Assembly (NCBI RefSeq): GCF_947504105.1
Contig: NZ_CANNGP010000018.1
Span: forward strand, 1 to 64,000
DNA from: an uncultured Tateyamaria sp.
GTDB lineage: Bacteria; Pseudomonadota; Alphaproteobacteria; Rhodobacterales; Rhodobacteraceae
Direction: 5' to 3'
DNA: 64,000 nt
Below, in pieces: positions 58,261 to 64,000 of this stretch; position 1 is the first letter of the stretch; every line of letters starts with the position of its first letter. The notes below the pieces were generated by a model that searched no databases, had not been told where the DNA came from, and worked only from the letters and a program-made list of their open reading frames with translations. A program made the translations under genes and the position numbers.

Positions 58261-58832
58261 TGATGTCGTCCCGTCACGGTATCAAGTGCCCGAAGCGCGA
58301 TCGCCTTGGCAGTGTCCCGCGAGGCATCCTTGGCCAGCGCCGCCCGCAGGTACAGACCGTCGATCAACGCTCCCAACATCTCTGCATCATTTCGTGGATC
58401 CGTGCTGATCCCTTGCAACGCATGGGTCAGGTTGGTTCGCAGACGTCGTTGATACAGCACCAGCAAACGGTTGGTTTCCGGATGGGTCGTGGCATGGGCA
58501 TAGAGAGTCATCCACGCCCCTACCGTCGCCGGCGCAAAGCAGGACGGCGCAAAACTGGCGGCAATCAGCGCTTCTGCGCGCGCACGCGGGGTGTTGGCCT
58601 GCTGCAATTCTGCCACCACCTCGCCTCTGAAATCACGAAGGATCTGGCCCATGGCTGCAAGGAATATCTGGTGCTTGCCGCCAAAATAGTGATGCGCCAG
58701 CGCCGTTGACATGCCCGCCCGCTTGGCGATCTGGCCCACGGTCACATCCAGCGACCCGGCCGCCCCGATCTCTGCGATCGTCGCCTCAACCAGTGCAGCC
58801 CGACGGATCGGCTCCATCCCCACTTTCGGCAC
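58257..58832 (-). CDS. betI: Choline-responsive TetR repressor
   Basis: A 191-residue TetR-family regulator. The N-terminal HTH is IGAAGSLDVTVGQIAKRAGM and STALAHHYFGGKHQIFLAAM, close to BetI, which represses bet genes until choline is present. The C-terminal domain (PSCFAPATVGAWMTLYAHAT, MLGALIDGLYLRAALAKDAS) is a typical BetI ligand pocket. It opens the minus-strand bet series and a matching operator lies just upstream. Confidence 0.94.
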   Translation of the reverse strand: MPKVGMEPIRRAALVEATIAEIGAAGSLDVTVGQIAKRAGMSTALAHHYFGGKHQIFLAAMGQILRDFRGEVVAELQQANTPRARAEALIAASFAPSCFAPATVGAWMTLYAHATTHPETNRLLVLYQRRLRTNLTHALQGISTDPRNDAEMLGALIDGLYLRAALAKDASRDTAKAIALRALDTVTGRHQ

Positions 58833-58871
58833 AAGTACCCCCTCATCAAAAGATGGGCCGCAGACTGGGGG

Positions 58872-58901
58872 TTTTTTATTGATCCGTCAATCAATAAAAA
58901 A
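58872..58901. promoter_or_regulatory. BetI-type operator upstream of betI
   Basis: A perfect 11-bp inverted repeat TTTTTTATTGA / TCAATAAAAAA with an 8-base centre (TCCGTCAA). The core 58876-58897 (TTATTGATccGTCAATCAATAA) resembles the BetI box of other proteobacteria (ATTGAttggacgTTCAAT-type). It is 40 bases from the betI start, and one base from the stop of the next gene upstream, so it could also serve as that gene's terminator. Confidence 0.75.
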
Positions 58902-59804
58902 TCAAAGCTTGGTGGCAGGGCTCGGCGGGGTAATCGGACGGCGCTTCAACACCGCCTCGCGCCACGTGATGAACGACACCGCGGCGAGGATCAGCGCACC
59001 GCCCAAAATCACCCAGACATCCACCGGCTCGGCAAAGACCACAGCGCCCAGAAGCACCGCCCACACCAGCTGAAGGAACGTCACCGGCTGGGTCACTGTC
59101 ACAGGCGCGGCGGCAAAGGCCATGGTCATTGTGTAGTGCCCGGCGGTTGCAAAACACGCGACCAGGAACAGCAGCCCCAACTCCGCTCCCGTCGGCATCA
59201 CCCAGTTCGTCAGTGCAAACGGCGCGAGACAGATCGTCACCACGATGGACAGCATCGCCACGACGACGGCAGGTTTCGCCTCGTCCGCCATGATCTTGGC
59301 CAGCAGGTACGAACCGGCAAAGCTCACCGCGCAAAACAGCATGGCGATGTGACCCGGCGCGACCTCGCGAAATCCGGGGCGCAGGATTACCGCCGTCCCG
59401 ATCAGGGCTACGACGATGGCCGCGATCCGGCGCAGGGCGAGGCGTTCGCCCAGAAACAGCGCCGCACCGATGCTGACATAGACAGGGGCCAGATAGTTCA
59501 TAGCCGTCACTTCGGCGATGGGAATGCGCGTCATGGCAAAGAACCACAGGATCACGCCGCCGGTGTGAAAAACACCCCGCAAGGAAAATAGCCGCCACTG
59601 CCGGGCCGTCAACCGCGCCTCTCGCAAGGCGGGCAGCATGGGCAGCAGAAACACAAGGCCCAGTAAATAACGCAGAAACGCCGCCTCGGCCGGGGGAATG
59701 CGATCCCCCATGTATTTGACCAGCGCCGTCACAGCGACAAAGCAAAGCCCCGTCACCAGCATCCAGAAGATTCCAACAAGCGGGCGAGAACGGGCTGCGA
59801 TCAT
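58902..59804 (-). CDS. DMT/EamA-family transporter
   Basis: A 300-residue membrane protein with two EamA repeats and ten hydrophobic helices: IFWMLVTGLCFVAVTALVKY, GVFHTGGVILWFFAMTRIPI, VTAMNYLAPVYVSIGAALFL in the first half and its counterpart HIAMLFCAVSFAGSYLLAKI, VTQPVTFLQLVWAVLLGAVV in the second. Such carriers export amino acids or metabolites. ATG 59802-59804 (MIAARSRPLVG) is the most natural start; the upstream frame is not membrane-like. Confidence 0.88.
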   Translation of the reverse strand: MIAARSRPLVGIFWMLVTGLCFVAVTALVKYMGDRIPPAEAAFLRYLLGLVFLLPMLPALREARLTARQWRLFSLRGVFHTGGVILWFFAMTRIPIAEVTAMNYLAPVYVSIGAALFLGERLALRRIAAIVVALIGTAVILRPGFREVAPGHIAMLFCAVSFAGSYLLAKIMADEAKPAVVVAMLSIVVTICLAPFALTNWVMPTGAELGLLFLVACFATAGHYTMTMAFAAAPVTVTQPVTFLQLVWAVLLGAVVFAEPVDVWVILGGALILAAVSFITWREAVLKRRPITPPSPATKL

Positions 59805-60232
59805 ACCCGCATCAATGCCAAAAGCAGGGGCAAGCGCAAGCAACCAAAACACCGGCGCGGTGATCCGGTCCGGGATGCGCCACCTGCACCAGCTCGAAAA
59901 AAGCACTCCCACCGCCGCACAACTGAAAAACTCAGGCGAGAAAGGCGCATGATGATTGTCCGCTCCGCAGGGCACACACCGGCGATTATCTTAGGAACGC
60001 AAGACAAGCCTGCGCGAGCTATACGTTTTTTGCACAGCTGCTTTGCGCATTTTGCTAGAGCATTCCGGGCGCACACTCCCTATATCCGTCCGACTGGCGT
60101 GCAATGACGCGCCGCACACTACTGCCAGCATATGTCATCTGACGCAGGTATCACGTTGATCTGATCTTTGATGATTGGCGTATGACTTAAAGACCCCCAT
60201 ATGCTGGTCAACGATAACAAGGATGAAATCCG
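59805..60232. other. Intergenic region between the EamA gene and a small protein gene
   Basis: About 428 bases between divergent genes. Open frames occur on both strands but none has a signal, domain or ribosome site that convinced me. Promoters for both neighbours must lie here; I could not place them. Confidence 0.4.
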
Positions 60233-60469
60233 ATGCTTGACGACACACATACCGTCGATCTGACCAAGCAGGACCTCGAATTGATTGAGGCCGCGCTGCA
60301 GACACAGGAAAAGATCCTGTCGGTGCAAAGCCGCGCCGGCGGTGCTGCCGCGCGCACACGCTTGAATGATCTCAAGGGCCTGATGCGACGCTTGCGCCGC
60401 CAAACCCCGGCCCCCCACGCCGATGGCACCCAAAGCTGGAGCCAGGTTGCCCGGCACCTGTTTTTCTGA
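60233..60469 (+). CDS. Small conserved protein, unknown function
   Basis: A 78-residue, mainly helical protein (DLTKQDLELIEAALQTQEKI; ARTRLNDLKGLMRRLRRQTP) with a basic C-terminal half. It has no membrane segment or signal. A strong terminator 31 bases after the stop supports an independent transcription unit. Function unknown. Confidence 0.72.
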   Translation: MLDDTHTVDLTKQDLELIEAALQTQEKILSVQSRAGGAAARTRLNDLKGLMRRLRRQTPAPHADGTQSWSQVARHLFF

Positions 60470-60499
60470 TCCGCGGGTAAACAGCCCCAAGGCACATGA

Positions 60500-60531
60500 A
60501 AAACGCCGCTCTGATAACAGGGCGGCGTTTT
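60500..60531 (+). terminator. Rho-independent terminator
   Basis: AAAACGCCGC and GCGGCGTTTT form a 10-bp stem around a 12-base loop, with TTTT at the stem end and another TTTT three bases later. Good plus-strand intrinsic terminator for the small gene upstream; partially symmetric. Confidence 0.85.
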
Positions 60532-60658
60532 GCGTTTTCAGAAGGCTCCGGTCACACAACACGCGCAAGGGCACAGGTGAAGTTCCGATATCGATCTTGT
60601 CCGCTGCGCCCCATACTCCATACTACGGGCGAGCCACCGGATCTGAGAAAGGCGCCTT

Positions 60659-61297
60659 ATGCTGACAATCTATGCCCTGACTTGGATCGGTGTTCTCGCC
60701 GCGCAAATCTCACCTGGCCCGAACCTTGCCGCGGTCGCCTCCGTAGGTCTGGCACAAGGTCGACACCCAGCCCTGTTCGTTGTCGCAGGCATTTCTTCAG
60801 GTATGCTGGTCTGGTCCGCAGCGACGGCCTTGGGTCTCGGCGCACTGATCGAGGCGGTCCCTCTCTCCCTTCTCGTGCTGAAAATCGCGGGTGGCAGCTA
60901 CCTGCTTTACCTTGGGATCAAGGCCGCCCGCACCACCTTGCGGGGCAATGGACCCACAACGATCACACCCGACGCGCAAATGCTCGATAGCCGATCCGCT
61001 TGGCGGCGTGGTCTGCTTGTCGTGCTGACAAACCCCAAGGCGGCCCTGATGTGGGCCGCTGTCGCGTCCTTCTTGTTCGGTCAGGGTCTGAGTGCGCTGC
61101 ATGTGCTGGGCTTTGGCCCGCTCGGCGCATTTTCAGGCCTTGTGATCTACGGAACTTACGCACTGCTATTTTCCACCGGTGTAGCAATGCGCGGCTACGT
61201 CCGGTTCTCCATATGGGTCGAAGGCGTCTTTGCCGCCGCCTTCAGCGCGATGGGGGTAAGCCTCCTGTGGTCGGGCCTGCGCGAGGCGCAAAAATAA
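60659..61297 (+). CDS. LysE/RhtB-family amino-acid exporter
   Basis: A 212-residue protein with six hydrophobic helices. The N-terminus MLTIYALTWIGVLAAQISPG and PNLAAVASVGLAQGRHPALF is the RhtB signature (P-G-P at the end of helix 1), then KIAGGSYLLYLGIKAARTTL and LLVVLTNPKAALMWAAVASF with the conserved N-P-K. Exports homoserine, threonine, lysine or related compounds; the exact substrate is unknown. Confidence 0.92.
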   Translation: MLTIYALTWIGVLAAQISPGPNLAAVASVGLAQGRHPALFVVAGISSGMLVWSAATALGLGALIEAVPLSLLVLKIAGGSYLLYLGIKAARTTLRGNGPTTITPDAQMLDSRSAWRRGLLVVLTNPKAALMWAAVASFLFGQGLSALHVLGFGPLGAFSGLVIYGTYALLFSTGVAMRGYVRFSIWVEGVFAAAFSAMGVSLLWSGLREAQK

Positions 61298-61371
61298 CGG
61301 GCACAACCAAACACCCTGTTACCAAAAATTATCCTTTAAAAACAAACCTTAGGGCTACCCACGGTTAACCC

Positions 61372-62118
61372 TCAATCCTCCAACTGTGTCATAATCTCGT
61401 CGCTGGCTTCAAAGTTGGTCGTGACGTTCTGCACGTCATCATCATCTTCCAGCGCATCGATCAGCCTCATCAGCTTCTGCATGCCGTCGAGGTCCATCTC
61501 AGTCGTGGTTGTCGGGCGCCAGATCAGCTTGGTGGACTCGCTCTCGCCCAAATCACCTTCCAACGCGTTGGACACTTCGTTCAGGTCGGTATCCGCACAC
61601 CAGATCACGTGCCCGTCCTCGGTGCTTTCCACATCCTCAGCCCCGGCTTCGATGGCGGCCATCATGACGGTGTCGGCATCGCCCGCCTCAACCGGATAGC
61701 TCACAGCGCCCTTGCGCTCGAACATGAAGCCAACGCTGCCGGTCTCACCCAGGTTCCCGCCATTCTTGGTAAAGGTCGAGCGCACGGTCGACGCCGTCCG
61801 GTTGCGGTTGTCGGTCATCGCTTCGACAATGACAGCCACGCCGTTCGGACCATACCCCTCATAGCGGATTTCTTCGTAATCCTCGCCCTCGCCCGCAACC
61901 GACTTCTTGATGGCGCGGTCAATATTGTCCTTGGGCATCGACTGCCCCTTGGCCTCTTTCACGGCCAGACGCAGGCGCGGGTTCTTGTCGGGGTCGGGGT
62001 CGCCCATCTTGGCGGCGATGGTAATCTCTTTCGACAGTTTCGAAAACAGCTTGGCGCGCAGTTTGTCCTGACGCCCCTTGCGGTGCTGGATGTTTGCCCA
62101 TTTTGAGTGGCCGGCCAT
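61372..62118 (-). CDS. YebC/PmpR-family protein
   Basis: A 248-residue YebC/PmpR/TACO1-family protein, linked to transcriptional regulation and, more recently, to relieving ribosome stalling at proline runs. N-terminal signature [20 protein letters not shown]; then [40 protein letters not shown] and [19 protein letters not shown] 62116-62118 has an AGGAGG ribosome site. Confidence 0.94.
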   Translation of the reverse strand: MAGHSKWANIQHRKGRQDKLRAKLFSKLSKEITIAAKMGDPDPDKNPRLRLAVKEAKGQSMPKDNIDRAIKKSVAGEGEDYEEIRYEGYGPNGVAVIVEAMTDNRNRTASTVRSTFTKNGGNLGETGSVGFMFERKGAVSYPVEAGDADTVMMAAIEAGAEDVESTEDGHVIWCADTDLNEVSNALEGDLGESESTKLIWRPTTTTEMDLDGMQKLMRLIDALEDDDDVQNVTTNFEASDEIMTQLED

Positions 62119-62273
62119 GCGCGCCTCCTGTCTCGTAAATTCGGTGGTCCGGGCGTCTATAGGACATCGGCGATGGGCGGGGCAAGGCCACCTTGTGCGC
62201 GCACGCAGCCTGCCCGTGCGTGGCACGCCGTCCCCACTCTGCTAGCTTATCTTCAAACAAGGCGGAGACGACA

Positions 62274-63230
62274 ATGGGCGTGATGATCGAAGGCGTGTAC
62301 GAAGCCGAAGACCCCGACCCCGGCACCACGAAAAACGGGGCTTATGAACGGGCCAAAAGCACGCTTCGCGACTGGATTACACCAGAAGGCCCCTTCACGC
62401 CGGACGCGGGCCGCTACCACCTCTTTGTCGCGTGGAATTGCCCATGGGCGCACCGCACGCTTCTGGTACGGGCTGTACTGGGCCTGCAGGACGCAGTCAG
62501 CATCAGCATCGCAAAACCGCGCCGCACCGATCAGGGTTGGGTGTTTGATAGTGAAGGAGAATACGCCGACACCGAACTAGACGCACAAGCGGTGCATCAG
62601 GTCTACGCCCGCCAGCGTCCGACCTACACGGGCCGCATAACGGTGCCAGTGCTCTGGGACAGAGACACGCAACAGATCGTCTCGAACGAAAGCGCCGACA
62701 TCGTGCGGATGCTGGCCACGGCCTTCGACCCCGGCCGCCACCTCTGCCCGCCAACACACGAGGCCGACATCGACCGCTGGAACTCCCTAATCCACGCAAA
62801 GGTCAACAATGGCGTCTACCGCGCTGGTTTCGCCCGCACGCAAGAGGCGTATGACGCGGCTGTCACGGACCTCTTTGAAACACTGGACGATCTGGAGCAG
62901 CACCTCTCAGCGCACCCTACGCTCGTGGGCAACAAACTGACCGAGGCCGACCTCCGCCTCTTCCCCACACTCGCGCGCTTCGACGTGGCCTACCACTACG
63001 CGTTCAAATGCAACCTCGCCAAACTCAGCGACTATCCCGCACTCTGGGACTACGCCCGCGCGCTCCACGCCCTGCCCAGCGTTGCCGAGACAGTCAAACC
63101 GGACATCTACAGAGCCGGCTACTTCTCTCCATCCGAGCTGAGAAACCCGCTCGGCATCGTCCCCGCAGGCCCAAAGGTCGACTGGTCAAAGCCCGCAAAA
63201 CGCACCATCAAAATCAACAAACCGATATAG
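62274..63230 (+). CDS. Glutathionyl-hydroquinone reductase-type GST
   Basis: A 318-residue Xi-class glutathione transferase (YqjG/ECM4 family). The thioredoxin-fold active site is FVAWNCPWAHRTLLVRAVLG, with Cys56 as catalytic residue, and QIVSNESADIVRMLATAF binds glutathione (N-E-S). The C-terminal helical domain includes NNGVYRAGFARTQEAYDAAV. These enzymes reduce glutathionyl-hydroquinones. ATG 62274 follows a GGCGGAG ribosome site. Confidence 0.92.
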   Translation: MGVMIEGVYEAEDPDPGTTKNGAYERAKSTLRDWITPEGPFTPDAGRYHLFVAWNCPWAHRTLLVRAVLGLQDAVSISIAKPRRTDQGWVFDSEGEYADTELDAQAVHQVYARQRPTYTGRITVPVLWDRDTQQIVSNESADIVRMLATAFDPGRHLCPPTHEADIDRWNSLIHAKVNNGVYRAGFARTQEAYDAAVTDLFETLDDLEQHLSAHPTLVGNKLTEADLRLFPTLARFDVAYHYAFKCNLAKLSDYPALWDYARALHALPSVAETVKPDIYRAGYFSPSELRNPLGIVPAGPKVDWSKPAKRTIKINKPI

Positions 63231-63282
63231 TTACGACACATAATCACCCTGCTTCCCTGTTTCTAAAAAATCCCGGGGGTTT

Positions 63283-63299
63283 TGGGGGCAGAGCCCCCA
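63283..63299 (+). terminator. Hairpin downstream of the GST gene
   Basis: TGGGGGC and GCCCCCA form a perfect 7-bp stem with a 3-base loop, 52 bases after the GST stop. Only weak T content follows. The C/G-block sequence around it resembles a stem-loop often seen after roseobacter genes. Confidence 0.55.
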
Positions 63300-63514
63300 T
63301 TCACACATGAATCGCGTCGCGCAGCGGCCTTTGAGTCACCGCACGTTGCGTTAACCTGAGCCCCACCGCCCGATGGGGGTGTACGGATGCTGCACGCAGG
63401 GTGACACCCAATTTCCGGCGTCAATCTCCATGAAAACAAAGTAAATGCACGCGCCGAATCGCACCCCTCAGAAACAACTGGCACCCCTGCCCCCGCATCC
63501 CTAACGTGCGCGAT

Positions 63515-64000
63515 ATGACCACAGACCAGATTATCCTCTTCTCCCTGTTCGGCGCCGTCTTCGGCCTGCTGCTCTGGGGCCGCTTCCGCTATGACATCGT
63601 CGCTTTCTCGGCCCTCATGATGGGCGTCGTGCTGGGGGTGGTCCCCAGCGATGATGCCTTCTCGGGCTTCGGCCATCCCGCCACGCTCGTGGTCGCTCTG
63701 GTCCTCGTTGTCTCCGCTGGCCTGGTCCGCTCCGGAGCGGTCTTCCTGATCACCCGCACCCTCGTCGATGCCAGCCGCTCGCTCGGGGCGCATATCACCC
63801 TCATGGGCGCCATCGGCGGCGTGCTCTCGGCCTTCATGAACAACGTCGCAGCACTCGCCCTGCTCATGCCTGTCGACATCCAGACCGCCCGAAAAGCCGG
63901 GCGTTCCCCCGGCCTTAGCCTCATGCCTCTCAGCTTTGCCACAATCCTCGGCGGCATGGTCACACTTATCGGAACACCGCCCAACATCATCATCGCCTCC
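63515..64000 (+). CDS. SLC13-family permease (partial, runs off the window)
   Basis: The first 162 codons of a membrane carrier: MTTDQIILFSLFGAVFGLLL, ALMMGVVLGVVPSDDAFSGF, PATLVVALVLVVSAGLVRSG, then the first SLC13/ArsB-like motif GVLSAFMNNVAALALLMPVD and SFATILGGMVTLIGTPPNII at the edge. The N-N-V and G-T-P-P-N motifs are typical of the DASS/SLC13 superfamily of sodium-dependent dicarboxylate or sulfate carriers. The 3' end lies outside the window. Confidence 0.85.
   Translation, partial: MTTDQIILFSLFGAVFGLLLWGRFRYDIVAFSALMMGVVLGVVPSDDAFSGFGHPATLVVALVLVVSAGLVRSGAVFLITRTLVDASRSLGAHITLMGAIGGVLSAFMNNVAALALLMPVDIQTARKAGRSPGLSLMPLSFATILGGMVTLIGTPPNIIIAS

Overview
The window looks like chromosomal DNA of a Roseobacter-clade alphaproteobacterium (Rhodobacteraceae). 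This rests on gene content and order: a propionyl-CoA locus (pccB, pccA, methylmalonyl-CoA mutase and a PccR/ScfR-type regulator), a betICBA-type glycine-betaine locus with a choline sulfatase and a BCCT-like carrier, an LdtR-type MarR regulator, an AI-2E permease/hdaA/ppk/ppx cluster, and many small family-typical lipoproteins. Coding density is high and most of the DNA is GC-rich. The clear exceptions are the first 0.6 kb and the stretch at about 19.1-19.9 kb, both visibly AT-richer. I saw no rRNA, tRNA, CRISPR array, transposase or intact prophage.

Layout. 0-4 kb: thyX with a short, probably truncated DUF4062 gene behind it, then a TbpB-like surface lipoprotein overlapping a Slam-type outer-membrane assembly protein. 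4-14 kb: glyoxalase, two tandem DUF1194 proteins, LdtR, sdhE with an XRE regulator, aspartate aminotransferase, a large RTX calcium-binding protein, a MATE pump and a ZevAB-like metal uptake pair. 14-19 kb: three hydrolases and parE. 19-21.2 kb: an accessory strip holding a heptanucleotide tandem repeat that starts at the parE stop, two AT-rich membrane-protein genes, a structured intergenic region, a 26-residue membrane peptide and a lipoprotein gene broken by a stop codon. 21-28.4 kb: a metallopeptidase-like lipoprotein, a small DMT protein, a malate/lactate-type dehydrogenase, then proS, a serine hydrolase, DUF2937, lolC/E and lolD on the minus strand. 28.5-34 kb: AI-2E permease, hdaA, ppk and ppx. 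34-51 kb: a long minus-strand series ending in the propionate genes. 51-59 kb: a sunset-domain nuclease, then betA, betB, the BCCT-like carrier, betC and betI. 59-64 kb: exporters, yebC, a glutathionyl-hydroquinone reductase and the start of an SLC13 permease.

How genes work together. PccB and PccA make methylmalonyl-CoA from propionyl-CoA and the B12-dependent mutase converts it to succinyl-CoA. GCAA-containing repeats lie upstream of pccB and upstream of pccR itself, suggesting direct regulation and autoregulation. BetC, the carrier, BetA and BetB form a route from choline-O-sulfate or choline to glycine betaine; a near-perfect BetI-type palindrome precedes betI. Ppk and Ppx make and degrade polyphosphate. 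The Slam/lipoprotein pair is probably a two-gene surface-display cassette. The least explained stretch is 19.0-21.2 kb.
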